Source: Actinia tenebrosa (lineage: Eukaryota > Cnidaria > Anthozoa > Actiniaria > Actiniidae). From it: 64,000 nucleotides of DNA. The translations under genes and the position numbers were made by a program. The notes below the pieces were generated by a model. That model made no database searches, was not told where the DNA came from, and was given only the letters and a program-made list of their open reading frames with translations. Shown piece after piece: positions 24,501-39,500 of this stretch. The stretch lies in contig NW_022261704.1 of NCBI RefSeq assembly GCF_009602425.1, positions 10,861 to 74,860 on the forward strand. The letters are read 5' to 3'. Each line of letters begins with the position of its first letter. Positions within the stretch are counted from its first letter, which is position 1.

Positions 24501-27500
24501 AACAATGTGATGCCTGTGCTTCTGAGTACTACTGGAATCCATCTGGTAAAGGATGTGTTCTGTGTAACTGCGATGCTCGGGGATCGATTGGCACGAACTG
24601 TAACGTGTCAGGACAATGTCAGTGTCAGCCTAACATCGGAGGACTAAGATGCGACAGGTGCTTACCAGGAAATTACGGGTTTTCAAGGTAAAATAATACT
24701 CATTCTACTTGTTTTAATTTCTTTGAGAAATCACTCATCTACGGGTTTAGAAAAATCAAGGCTGTTGCTGCTAAACAATCGATAACTGGTTTACATTGTT
24801 TGGAGCAGTTCATAAGCTTGTTTTTTTTAATGTATTTGTCTATTGAACATTAATAGAGACTGTTGGTTGTACGGCAGGAAAACATGTATTGACACTGAGG
24901 AATGTGATTTAGCTAGATTTAGATGTACTTTATATTGGGGTCTCTGAGATTTGCTTTGACAGTAGACATGTTTGACCATTTGTTGGAACAGGAAATTTTT
25001 GAGGAGTCTCACATAGGCTGAAATAGAAATCTGAGAAATACCAGGGAAAATCAAATCAAATAATAATATAATAAAACCTTATTTTGTAATAGTTGATTTT
25101 AATATTGATTGGTGATCATTTTTGTCGTCAGTGGTAGATGTCAGCCATGTGGTTGTAATGCATCTGGAAGCATGGATAATACTTGTGACGATACTGGCAA
25201 GTGCACTAGCTGTAAGAAGAACGTAGAGGGAAATAAGTGTGACACTTGCAAAAGTGGAACGATCAATCTTCAAGCAAACAATGATTACGGATGCAGTGGA
25301 GGTGAATAATGTCTTTGATTTTTTATTTGCACGTTCAGACCATAGACAGGATTTTGCATTTTTGGTGCGTGTGTGTCTAATTGGAGGTGTTTCAGCCAAT
25401 GACAACCTAAACATATCATCTCAAGGTCTCCCTCCCCATACCAAAGCAAATTCCCATCACTGACATCTTAGGAGCCATCCTTCCTGTTTATACTTTCTTT
25501 CAATCAATCGACCAAAATTTGCAACATTATATACACTTGCAAAAAAGTTGTCATACGATATTAGAACATTAGTAATTAGGAATAAATTAAAAGACAAAAG
25601 AAAAAGTTCAGCTTCAGTGATCTTCTTTTGTTTTTTAATATAATTCCTATCCCACTAAATCACTAATGTTCCATTTTCGTATGACAACGTTCTTGCAAGT
25701 AGGTGTATACTAAACTACGATAATAGAGAAAATTGGTACAAGCCAGCTGTAATAGCCATAGGCTAAACGAGACAAACGTTCTTTTCTAAACGTCCATTTT
25801 TTTGTTGGTTTACATCATTTTTCTCCTTTCTGCTTTTCCCATTTCCTTCCCTGCTTTTATTAATTCTTTCATATTATCCAGTCATCAATTTATATGCACC
25901 TTCATTCTTTGCTAGTAAATTTTCTTAAAATCCTATCAATCCTTTGATCTCACTAAGACACACAAGGTATTTAATCCTCATTATTTTTTAACAACTCGCA
26001 TTGCATTTATATAGTTCCTTCCCAGCAAGCTCCGCCTTTTGTCAACATCCTTTCATCCAGAGCTCTTCAAATAACCTGGAACAAACCGGACAATCCAAAT
26101 GGTCCTATCATTCGCTATGATCTTTACCGTAATGGATCAGTGATTTACAATGGAACGGCCAGGGCATTTAACGATACTGGGCTAACGCCCAACACATATT
26201 ATTACTATTATATCATGACTTACACTGAAGCGGGAAGTACACGTAGTTACCAAGACAATCGTGTTTACCGAACACCTGAAGATGCTCCAGAAGGTATTGC
26301 AGCACCACTAATGTCTAATGTCAAGGCCCGTAGTGCTCAAGCAACATGGCAGAAGCCTAACATTACTAATGGAGTCATTACACAGTACAGATTGGTCTCT
26401 GTTAACAGCTATAGTTCATCTGAAGTTGTACATTGCCAAGGTCCATTCCTCTTAAGATGTGACGCTTCAAATTTAAAGCCATTCACTGTGTACAATTTCA
26501 CTGCTGTTGTTTGCAATCAGGGTGGTTGCGGTCGCAGTCTTCCAACCCAAGTCACAACTCGCGAATCAGCTCCAGATTTCCAGCCAATGCCCAACATTAC
26601 TCTAATTCCTGGCGGCCGTTCAGTTTACGCGACCTGGGATGAGCCACCTGTTCCAAATGGCAAGGTATTTCGCTATGAGCTATACATGCGTGCTTCTCCC
26701 TTCAGTGGAGGTGGTCAAGCAATCCTGCCTAACAGCCATGTTGATGTGCGAAATACTACAGTAACAAATCTCGTGCCTTATACCTTATATGAATTTCGAG
26801 TTGTTGCATATACGGCTGAGGTAAATGGGGATACATCAAGTGAATGGAAGCGAATACGAACAGCTGAAGGAGGTAGGTTTAAAACTGTGTATTCATAATT
26901 TCATTGTGTTTCTAAGAATAAAGAAGACGATGACACTTTATTTAGGCAAGAACATCAATACTGGCTACCCTGTACTTTACTTGGTGGCTCCAGAATACTG
27001 GCTACCCTGTACTTTACTTGGTGGCTCCAGAATACTAGCTACCCTGTACTTTACTTGGTGGCTCCAGAATACAAATCCTAATTGATTTCGCAAACAAGAC
27101 AAAAAAATAAAATGCATTTTTCTTGGACGTAATGTTTTCCCATTTCAGACCACGTCTCATTCCCTTGAGAATAAGATTCTTTCTTTTAGTTGTATCCATG
27201 TTCTATGTGTATTCTCATAGGGATTGACACGTGGTATGGACAATGGGAAAATATTACGCCCTAGGTAAAGAGGTCCATTGGACGATTTGCTATGTGTATA
27301 TGTTGCAGTTCAGTTCATTATGTGTATGGGATTATAACGCACGTTTTTTAATTAAAAACTGATTTTCTATTGTTGGGTTTAGAAAAAGGTGCTTCTATCG
27401 TATATGATGTTTTTGCCTCATATACGATAGAAGTCAATATCTCAGGCTCTCAAGATGAGGTCATGTGCCCCGATGGAGAAACACGTACCTTTTGAAGTAA

Positions 27501-30500
27501 CTTAATCGCCTTGATAGATTAATGGATAGATTATTTCATTGGGATTTCTAACGTCTAGCGTTTTGGAATATTTTAAAACTGATTCAAAGTGTTTAGGTGA
27601 AATATTTTGTGTGAGGAGCTTTTTCAACTTATAAGTGGCTTCTAAGGTTATTCTTGGGTCCATGAATGAGTCACGCATGCTCATGTATTTTGGTATTTAT
27701 TGACTATAGGTAACTTAAAGAAAAATTATCTAAGACTAAGGTTGAATGTAATTTTCTTGTTTCAAATAGGACGTTTGCATGATGGCGTCATTTGACTCCC
27801 ACTACCATGATGCTTCGCGAATTTTCTTTCTTATTGAAATTTGTATTTCCCTATGAGAATAGTAAGACAATTGGTGCTAATTAACTGAATAAAAGAAAGT
27901 GTGCAAGGGAGTCTGGTAGTAGAGGTCAGTGACGCCATCATGCAAACGTCCTATTTAAGAAAATTTAGATCCAAGCTGCCTCTACAAACTTTTGAAAATG
28001 TAATATATTATTAAATTCCAACTTGCAAAGAATTCGCGGGTACCAGAAGAGACAACAATGACCTATGGAAGAGTCGATATAAGTAAGGAAATACCAGCCG
28101 TTCCAAACTAAGTTTGGCTTGTTGGTCTAGTGGTATGATTCTCGCTTAGGGTGCGAGAGGTCCCGGGTTCAATTCCCGGACAAGCCCTGTTTTTGCTGTG
28201 GGAGTATAGGAGAAAAACTGTCTTTTACAATGTTTTATTACTTTTCATCAAAAATTGAGTACTGTTTACTTCATTTTGACATGTCGAAGTAACCTTGTCT
28301 AGTGATCTAACTAGTAATAAATTTCTATATATATATTTTTTTTAATTTAAATTTTTCCTATTTTAGTTCCAGGCGGGGAATCAGAAATTCAGCCCCAGTC
28401 CAGCGCAGTCGCTAGTGATGCTATCGAGGTCAAGTGGAAGCCACCTAGTTTGCCTTACGGGATTATCGTCCGTTATCGAATAACAGCTTACCAACAGTCG
28501 TCCGTGATTGTAAGGGAGGAAGCGAATGGAAAAAATCGATCATCTGTTGTGAGCGGCCTTTCTCCTTACACGACCTACAGATTCACTGTGATTGCATGCA
28601 ATAGTTATCGATGTACGGGAAAGAGTTCATCTACCTCTGCTAGAACATTACCATCAGGTATTCAATGAATATCATTAAGTAAAAAATATGTTAACGTCTT
28701 ATGTATCATACGTCAGCCACATAAATGCGTATAAGAAGTCTCTGAATTTCCATGATTGCTTTTGTTCAAAAATGAATTTGCATAATTTCTTCGGCTCAAA
28801 CCTGCAAAGTTCGAACGCTGATCCAGTGCATTTATAATATTTTAGCACTATCTTGCCATACTCCTTCTTCTTATCTGTCGTGCTCTCATTGGGTTTCTTT
28901 ATTGCCACCCTCCCTCCTTTGCGCTGTTTTTTTTTGTTTTTTTGTTGTTGGGAGATTTCCGTAAGAGCCCCGCCACTCCAATCTATCTTATTCGTTGTTG
29001 TGCAATGTTTTTTACATTGCAGACCACTTGTCATTTCCGAGAGAATATGATTCTTTGTTTGAATTGTACCAATATTCATGTGTTTTCTAAGTCTTCTCAT
29101 ACACAACCGTTAAACATAGAAACCACGGGATGCTCTTTGGAATGACACGTGGTCTGTAATGGGAAAACATTGCACCACGATGATCAAGGTCTATTCTTAA
29201 GCAGGAGTACAGTGGGATCGCCGTAAATAGCCCATGATATAGATGATTTGGTTATAAATGTGTTATGAGTCTTTTCAATATCATGTTCGTATTTCTTTGA
29301 ATAATGAATGCAAGTGTATTTTCTATTTTAGCTCCCAGAGGACAAGGTGCTCCAAACATAACCAAAGCGAGCTCTTCCTCCATTTCACTAACCTGGGCAC
29401 AACCACAGATTCCGAACGGACCTCTGCCACCATCATACAACGTCACTCGTTCATCAGCTGCTTTTAACCAGCCACCGCAAGTGGTTACTGCTGGTGTCCA
29501 CTTTCCAGGGCTTGGCTTCTATAAGTTTCCAGCAAATTTTGTACCACCTGGAGCTGTCAACACTATTGAGCTTTCTTTCCGCACTAAGTATCCTGATGGA
29601 TTATTGCTCTTCTTGGCGACAGACAACTTACAAGAGGATTTCCTTGCGATTGAGTTACGTGAAGGGAAGCCTTGGTTTATCTTTGATTGTCAAGATGGGC
29701 CTGCTGCATTCACAATCCGCGATTCCGTCCGTTTTGACGATAACAGATGGCATCATTTAGGAGCAGACCGAAGAGATATTACTGGGACCTTAACAATTGA
29801 CGATGGTTATAGTAACCGTGGTTCTAGTACCCCTGGCTCGACAACTATTGGCGAAAACACTGGAGTTTACATTGGTGGACTGCCATCAGACTTTGTTATT
29901 AAAAGAGACGATACAGGAAATGCGGTCATAAGACGCCATGGATTCATTGGTTGTTTAAGGGAAGTCAAATCAAATTCTAAACTATTTGATTGGACGGCAG
30001 CATTGGAAAAGAAAGGAGTTGATCCAGAATTAAATTCTTGTCCAGTTATTGGGATTGATAAAGGGGCTTTGTTACGTGGTGGTGGTTTTATCGCTATAAA
30101 ATCAGGTATCTTTACTGGTGGAGTGGTTTTTGTTTTAGAACTTTCATTTCGTACCCAGTTTAGGTCTGGAATATTAGTGTTTGCCTATGGACCGTCTTCA
30201 CATGTTGCCTTACACTTAGTTGATGGAAAAGTCAACGTTAAACTACGTGGAACTAATAACCAGACAAGTGTTCGGGCGAGTGAAAAAGAGGTCTGCGATG
30301 GCAAATGGCATCATATAAGCATCGCAGCACTTAATGGGTTTAATTTTGTTATTTCTGTTGACGGGAATAACAACATAATAGATCCAATCACCTATATTAC
30401 AATCAACTCCGATCTTTACATCGGTGGAGTCCCTGTGGAAGAGGAAGAAGTGGTTGTGAGAGTAAAGAATGCTGGGATCGATAACTACGACGCGTTTGGT

Positions 30501-33500
30501 GGGTGTATAAAGGAGGTGAAGGCGGCAAAAGCCATTTATCTAAATAAAAATGTAACAAGGATGAGGAATGCTGACCTCGATGGTTGTGTGTCAGATTCTC
30601 AAGTGAATGCTACTCTTTCCGGGGGAGGTTTGTGTCAAGTTACTAGCAGTACTGATTTGGTTACTCAGACAACGACGCTATTTACTGATTCAACTGTCGA
30701 GCCTTTTACAGGTAATTTAGTTGCATTCTTACGTGAAGTTGTGTTTTGTCTATTTACTTCTTGTTGCTTATAACTTTCCGTGCTTTAGTATCCAATATTT
30801 ACTTTGAATGCTTGGATCTCTTTGCAGACTATTTATATCGCGTTGAGAGCTTCCATAAAGGTACAACTGGCTCTGCTAAAAGTGTTCAGGTTTGGACTCG
30901 CAGTGGTCAAGGAGGTAAGCTACGTATAAGTCTACCTTGTCTTGCTTTTGACTGCGCATGCATTCAGATTGTTTTAACACGCAATAACCTCATCACTAGT
31001 ATTTGAGCTTAGCGTTAGGTGCTTGTTCGGTGATGGGATGAGAGGGACCGGGCAAATAAAGTCGCGGTAACCATGGCAGCCCTGATAACTCACCGTGCAC
31101 CGGTCGCACTGACGGTCTGTTCAGTGGAATACTTACCTATATATACCTACCATAGGGAGGGAGCTCGGGAGAATCCAAAAATAGCGTTTAGCGTGTGGTT
31201 GCCAGAGGCTAGCGATTACGAATATCGTAATGCATACGATTGTTGGCCGAAGGTCATTTTTGCGTGATCAGCAGGCCTACGACAAATGGAAAATAGCGGC
31301 TAATGTAGACTACTCGCTGCTACTCAGATCGAGTTTAACTTTACGTCAATTTCATTTAACCACATAAATCTCTGTTTTCAGCACCCTCGGGTATAAATCC
31401 TCCTACAACTGTCCTCCCTCTCGATGATGGTCGCTCAGCACGTGTTACATGGAGTCGTCCAGGCTGGCCGAATGGCCTAATCATTCACTATCATATAATA
31501 GCACAGAATCTGCTTGATGGAACAGAGGTAGTTACAAAAGTCACCGATGCCGAAAATCTAAATTCAACAATAATTGGCTTGACACCATACACAGATTATG
31601 GCATCAAAATAGCAGCATTTACTATGGGTGGGAATGCCACTGGACCAGCTGTCAATACCACCACCAAACAAGCAGGTTAGCAATACAAATGAATTTTTAA
31701 CTGATTAAAGTAACCACTCCAATATCAAGCTTTTGTATGGCTTGATAAGCTATCTTCGGTGGTTCCTGACCTATTGATATTTCTTATTCTCTTAAACAGC
31801 TCCAGAGGGTGTTCCTGTACCAACGAATGTTTCATACCCAAGGACTCTGGCCCTTAGCTGGTCACCTCCGTCAAGTCCTAATGGAATTATAACCAGATAC
31901 AACCTTACGATTGATGGTACATTAGTGTATAGTGGTACTGACCGGCAGTTCAATATAACGGGTCTAAAAGTCTATACACGCTACACTTTGCAAATTACCG
32001 CGTGCACCAAAATAGGGTGCACCTCTGGACTGGAACATCATGTTTATACAGGCGAGTTACCACCGTCCGGACTTTCACTCCCTACATTATACGTTGAAGG
32101 AAACGATTCCATACGTGTCCAGTGGAACGAGCCTACAGAACCCAATGGTGTAATTCAAAGATATGAAATTCACATATCGACTACTGAAGAGCTTGGTCCT
32201 AACTACAGACAAGTATATAATGGTCCAAGAAGCAATTTAAGTGCTGTTATCAAAAACTTGGTAACAGGAACTTTGTACTACATACGGGTGAAGGCTTTCA
32301 CCGGAGGCGGGGGAACCTTTAGTAATGCAAGTTCTGCCCGTACAATATCGGGTATTCCTAGTGATATTCCCGCTCCCCGAGTCACTGCACTGGATCCTTA
32401 TTCATTGCATGTAGAGATCTTACCGCCAAGGCAACCCAACGGTATTATTACACGCTACGAACTTTACCAAGATGAAAGTCCAACACCAGTGATTAACGGG
32501 ACACTTACCAATTACACAGCATCAGGATTTACAGTTTATAGTCTGCACACATTTTGGGTAAGGGCTTGCACAATCAAGGGATGCAATCGAGGGATGGCAG
32601 CAAAGGCATATACGGGTGAACTGCCACCGAATGGTACAATTCAACTCAGTGCATCAGTTGTTAGTGCAACTGAGGTAAAAGCCAAGTGGACCGCAGTAGC
32701 TCAACCGAATGGAAACCTGTCTTATCACCTCATGATCAATGGAACTTTCCTTGTTCCTGGGTCTACTACATTTGAAACGGAAGTAAGGATTGAGAATCAT
32801 CGAGGCCAACCAGAAAAAGATATAGCGTACAAAGGACTTTTAGCAGACAGCAACTATGTCTTCTGGGTCAATGCTTCAAATAGCGCCGGGTATATTTTGA
32901 GTAACAAGATCAGTGATAAAACTCCCGAGTCTGGTAAGTTTCTCTTATGTATGAACCTTATTTTCGGCTCTTGTTTTTGACTTTCTTTGCTATTTCGCTG
33001 CAGTTCCTCTAGGCGTATTGGCGCCAATCGTTACTGTGCTAAGCTCATCAGCAGTAAACGTTACATGGCAAGAGCCTTATCTTCCTAACGGTGTGTTACT
33101 TGGATACAAACTGTACCAAAAAACAGCAAGCGACGGCAACGAAACTATCTTATACAGCGGTAACATGTTTAATAGTCTCGTTACGGGACTAGAGCCCTAC
33201 ACGATATATTATTATCGCATTAGTGCACGAACCGTAGAGGGGGATGGCTTTGGAAACTGGACATCCATTACAACTCTTGAAGCTGGTTAGTACTCGTCTA
33301 TATATATTTTTGATTACAATTAACTAATTACAATTATTTACAATTAACTAACACTCATCATGGTAAGTAACAAACATTTTTATATTCCTAACAGTTCCAG
33401 GTCCTTTAGATGCCCCTCGGGTCAATCCCGATTCAAAAGCAATGATTCTTGAGTGGGATTTGCCGTCCAAGCCCAATGGTATTATTCAGCTGTATTCCAT

Positions 33501-36500
33501 CTACATGAACGGTTCTTTTCTATTGAATGTAACGGGTAACACAACCAGATACCGTGTGACAGGCTTGGCTCCCTTCACTTGGTACGTCTTTGCGGTCAGT
33601 GCTTGTAATAGTGCTGGATGCAAAAGAAGCTCTTACTCTTCGCCATCAAGGACCTTGGAATCTGGTGAGCAGTTCTCATTTTTCTGATTGTCCGGTCGTA
33701 TTGATTATTATTTTTGCTCATACTGTAGTTTACTGTTAGCATTCATTCGGAAGGAGTTTTTTTTCTGATTTAGATCATTGCTATTTAATTGAAACTTCTA
33801 TCATATTCTATTTCAGTTCCATCTGGTCTTGAAAAACCAAGTCTTAGAGCCCTGTCACCAAGATCTGTTGAGATCCGATGGAGTGTGCCAAATGTCACAA
33901 ATGGCATTATAAGATACTACTCCATCGACCGCCGAAGAGCGGGTGAAGAAACGCCCATCAATATTACGAATGTTCTTGCTTCCAGTCATCGGGTGTATGT
34001 TGACTACACCGCCCCGCCGTTTACGTCACTCGAGTATAGAGTCGTTGCTTATACTGGTCAAGGGGGTACACCGAGCCCTTACAGTAACATCAGCACCGGA
34101 GAAGGAGGTAATTACTTTTGCTTTACAAGTTTCAATACTGTCGAAACTGCTCTGAAAGAGAGAGACAGGGTTCCCAATCATAGCTGTCTTACAAGATTGA
34201 TCCTTGTACGGTAAATTAAGTATTAACAGTTTAATCTTTCTTTAGATCCCGAAAACATCGGAGCACCAATCGTTAATGCTGTGAGTGCTTTTGCATTGAA
34301 TGCGAGTTGGTCTTTACCAGGCACTCCTAATGGTTACGTCATTAACTACATCGTGCGTGTCCTGGACACCTATGCTAATTATTCAATGGGCAGCTCAAAT
34401 ATATTCCAGTACACCATAACTGGACTTAAACCTTATACCTTGTACAGGTAAATATCGATTTTTTAATGGTTGTTTAGTTGCTCTGCTACTCCGCTGTCTC
34501 TCATCACTGTGTAGTTCAAGCTTGGGGGCATGCTAAACATGTGAGCTGGGTGTCAGTGATAGTTGTGCTGTGTCCCCTATTTTGTTTCTCACTCTGGATA
34601 CTACTGTTTTTTTCCTTTCGTAAAAACGAAAGGTGATGATGACGACGCTGGTAATGTTCATGGATGGTGATGATGAAGATGGTGGAGGTGATGGTAATGT
34701 TCATGGATAGTGATGATGAAGATGGTGGAGGTGATGGTAATGTTCATGGAGGTTGATGTTCATAGATGGTGATGATGAAGATGGTGGAGGTGATGGTGAT
34801 GTTCNNNNNNNNNNNNNNNNNNNNNNNNNNNNNNNNNNNNNNNNNNNNNNNNNNNNNNNNNNNNNNNNNNNNNNNNNNNNNNNNNNNNNNNNNNNNNNNN
34901 NNNNNNNNNNNNNNNNNNNGGTGATGATGAAGATGGTGGAGGTGATGGTAATGTTCATGGAGGTTGATGTTCATAGATGGTGATGATGAAGATGGTGGAG
35001 GTGATGGTGATGTTTATGGAGGTTGATGTTCATGGATGGTGGTAATGAAGATGGTGGAGGTGATGTAAAAATCATTATCTATTCTGTCATTTTTCAGTAT
35101 TGTTGTGAGCGCTTGTACTATTGATGGGTGTGGTGACAGTCCTGCAACTCAAGAAAGAACACTTACTGATAAGCCCTCGGGCCAGCCCGCGCCATCAGGC
35201 ATTGCTTTGACTTCAACCTCAATACGTGTTACTTGGAATCCGCCCAGTGACCCCAATAGTCCTATTCGATATTATGAGTTATACAGAAAAACAATAGAAG
35301 AACCTGTCAATCCTAATTTTACAGCAGTTAGCGATTATACTAGTATCTACAGTGGCATGCAGCGGACATTTGATGATACTGGACTTGGGATTTACTCGTT
35401 ACAACGATATAAGGTAAGCAGACAACCCAGTTCTTATTGTAAATCAAAGCATTAGTCCTCCAGTGTTGTGGAATGACAAAGTTTTGATATGAAGCTATCA
35501 GCGTGTTAAGAGCATGATAGGTAGTGCTTGCCCGTCATTGCAGGAGAGATATTTATTCTACTGGCTGAGAGAGCAAGTCACTGTTGTGAACATTTTTCCA
35601 TGTTTTCTTCTTTTCACAAATCTAAGTACCTTGTGTTTGCTATAGTTTTTTGTCATCGTCAAAATGGTAGGCGTAGGTTTCTAACGTACTTAAATGGTTT
35701 ACAGAACGAATCGGATTGCTTTGATTAGGAAGTATTAAAAATGTGATATTTAGAAATGCTTTGAATACTTGCTATAAACCTTTTTATGTATAGGTTAATG
35801 TTTATACAACAACTGGCAGCTCATCAAGCCCTTCAACAGATCTTCGGTCTGGTCCTGCTCCTCCATTAGCTGGTCCTACTGTTAATGCCTCAGCTATCAA
35901 CCACACTACAATACTAGTCACCTGGAATCCACCTCCTGTCGCTCTGTTACGAGGTTCAGTGAACATCTACACTGTTTTTTACGAAAACGTCGTCACTAAC
36001 GTTGTTCATCAGTTAGAATTGCCAGGCAACCAGACCAGCCTGGCAGTAATCGGACTCAAACCAAGTACACGCTATCGTTTCTGGGTAAGAATGTTTTTCT
36101 CTACATTTACCATTTTAAATTGTTATTCAGCTATTTTTATTTAAACTTTACAACTAGTAATCATGTGAAAACAACAACAACAACAACAAACAACAACTAT
36201 TTGAGGGAAAGAAGAACAGGACACATAAAGAGTCCCATATAAAAATCATTACAATTTTTTTCTTGGTATCTTTTAGGTAACTCTAAATAATACGGCTGGA
36301 AAATTTGCAAGTGTCTGGGTTCCTCAACGCACTCTTGATGGAGGTTCGTATCTTATTGTCAAATTTACGGGCTCACAATTTTCTAATTTTTGTTCATTTT
36401 ATATTGAATCCATGTTTTCATGTCACAGTTCCAGAAGGTTTTGAAGCACCTGGTCTGTATGTCAAAAGTAGTACAGAAATACGAGTAGACTGGAAACATC

Positions 36501-39500
36501 CTACGACACCTAATGGAAAAATAACTGTTTATATTATCTACGCGTAAGTTTTATCAGTATATTTTCCTCTTGAATTTCATATGCAGTAAGTGCATAGTGA
36601 TCTGGTTTGCTTTGGCGCTGTCGACAAAACATTACATTCTTCGCTTGCTTCAAAGCGTGCAGAAAAATAGCGTAACGTTGTGCACGAAACATTGAAGGCG
36701 TCTAGAAACTAGTATTTCCTTGGAACATAAAAAGGCCTAATTTTTAATATTTGTTTGCAAATAATAAAAAAAAAAAAAAAAANAGAAAAAAAGAGAAAGA
36801 GAGAGGGCGGAAGGAAAAGAAAAAGAAAGAACGAAACGAATAGACATATCGAGAATCCCGACAGACGGGGGAGAGTACGAGGAAAAAATGTAAAATATTG
36901 AAGAAATTAAAGCCAGAAAGCATGGTTTCCAATATTTTATCAGACATTTTCTTTATGGTTTCTTATTTTTCTTATTTTTGTAGCAATGGCATATCAGTAG
37001 CCAATGCATCTGCGAGTTCAACAGTATTTACTCTTTCCTCTCTCGTGCCCTACACCATGTACACTATAAGGGTAAATACTTCAATATTAGTACCTAACGT
37101 TTATTGAGTAATATTTTTGATTTACATTTGTTTTATCTATAGCCTTGTTCTTGATCTATTGTTCGTACAAACTTAAATCCATATTCTTATTATTTTCAAG
37201 GTGGAGGTGTGTACCGTGTACGCCTGTACAAAAAGTCCTCCCAGTTCCATAACAACTCTCCCTGCTGGTAATTCATAAAACCTGTGTTTGCGATGTTGTT
37301 TTCTTGCCTTTTAATATTACATCGAACATAAAGTTTGTCGAATTTTTTAAAATATGCAGTCAGTTAATTAGTGGAAATGAAATAACAATGATGTAGAATA
37401 AAGTTATTAATTTTAATTTTTTTTAAACTTTTTTCTCTGACTTTTTAAGTGTTTCAAATAGACGTTTCGATCCGCGATCTATGTTCAAACATTTAAAAAG
37501 TCAGCGAAAAGAAGTAAAAAAGTGTTAAACGTGACTCCTGACTGCATTTTCAAGATATGTATAGTTCATGTGTAGTTTCTTTGGTCAAGCCTGGGGTGCT
37601 TATCGTTTAAACCAATCCATCTGGTTGAAAATTCGTTCACTAATGGAAAGAAAAGAGCCGGAAACTCCGACTTTCGAAGAATGGTACACTCTTCTATCGA
37701 ATGGACCGAAAAGAAAGGAAAACTGTATTACTTCAATCGGGAGACCGAGTTTTCCGGAACTTTCCGAACGGAATGATACATTCCATTTGTTCTTTTAAAC
37801 CGGACTTTCAGGTTTTTCCGGGTAAATGGTAAGCACTTCTGGACTGCGGACCTCGAAGTAACTGAATTCCCTATAATGTTTTAATTGAAAACACTGGCCT
37901 TTTTCTTTCTTGTTCTCCATGAGGAATTGGCAATCTAGTAGCAAGGGGTCTGAGTTTGCCATTATCTTTTGTATAGTTTATTATCGAAGGTATAAATAAC
38001 ATTAATTATAATTACAACTGATCAGTTTTTTCCCGATTGATTGTATTTTTTTAGCCCCTGAAGGTCTCACTCCTCCACGGCTTACTCCTGGACCAACTTT
38101 CATGGATGTCAATTGGAGTAAGTTTATTAAATCGATGACAGCTCATTTTGGCTGATTTATTGCTGTTTCTTCATTTGCTTTATTTTGTCTCACAGGATCT
38201 CCTTCGCGACCAAACGGTATAATTGCTAAGTACATGTTGTTCAGACGCAAGATATACAGTTGCCCCACTCCTCCTCCCCCCGTGGCAAAATGCACGTATA
38301 TCGAGTGTAATATATCACAAGAGCTGTGTGGAAGGTCATGTTTTAACCCAAGAGATAAGGTAATAATAATAATAATAATTTATTGAATTTGTATAGCGCA
38401 AATCTCAATTGGGGTATTTTCATTTGCGCATCTGTACCATATCTACTTGTATTTACATGCCCCTTCCTTGGGAAACACGGGTGAAGTAGCGCTGACAGAA
38501 CTTTTTCGTCTCTCACCAATGTGACTCTCGTTTGATTCCTGAACTCACTGTCGTATGTTTTTAGAGTCACACTTGTGCTTTGAGGCTCCGCTACGAATCA
38601 ACAATTCTCAAATCCTAATAGGATAAAAGCCTGTCTGGGGAAACTTCTCTTCTAAATCACTTCTAAATATGAGCTTGATTTGATTTAATATATTGTAGAA
38701 ATAGATATATCTTTACAAATAAGTAAAATAGTCCGCTTAAAAATGTTATCGATACTCTGAAATATCAGATGGAACAGTAACTTTTGTGATTTGTTGAACC
38801 TTCGAATTCTCTCTCAGATTTGCTGCAGTGGTGTTCTTCACCAAAGGGAACCCGCGAATCCAAACAAGGAATGTTGTGGAACAGCCTATGTACTAAAGAA
38901 TAACCCTGATGATGTATGCTGTGGAAATACTTTTCATGTCAGGCAGAGAGATTTTCAGTGTTGTTATGACAACTACTTGCGCGTTCCTAGTGGTAGCGTG
39001 TGTTGTCGTCGTGTTGATGGCGGTGTTGCAATGAATGCAGGAGATACCTGCTGTGGTGATGAGCCGTATTTCGTGAATGGTAGCAAGGTTAGTGGTTAGA
39101 ACTTTCGCAGTTTTCAATTATTACTCCAGCATTTTTTCAGAAACAAGTACTTGTTGGAGCAAATGAACAGCTTCCTTTGATATACGTTACTTTTTTTCCA
39201 GGTTTGTGTGTGTGACGCACTTTACGAGCGCTCTCCTCCTAGACAGTGCTGCGGAGGAAAGGTGGTTGCTGGTGCTCAGGTGTGTTGTGGAAGTCAGTCG
39301 CTTGGTATCGCATATGATTATGACTCTGAAAACACCTGTTGTGGAACTCAGTATGTTAGTGAGAAAACGACCCTTTGTTGTAAAGATCCTCTTGGGGAAG
39401 TTAAGGTAAGTTCTTATCGAACTCTATGTGTCACATTTCAGTTTTCGTCTCAACGCACCAGTTCAACAGTTTTGACAGAGAAATGTAATCATTTTGTTTT

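Noticed and set aside
37560-37850. Possible MITE with TTTCCGG motifs in USH2A intron 27
   Set aside because: Inverted pairing is short and inconsistent; ends could not be set.
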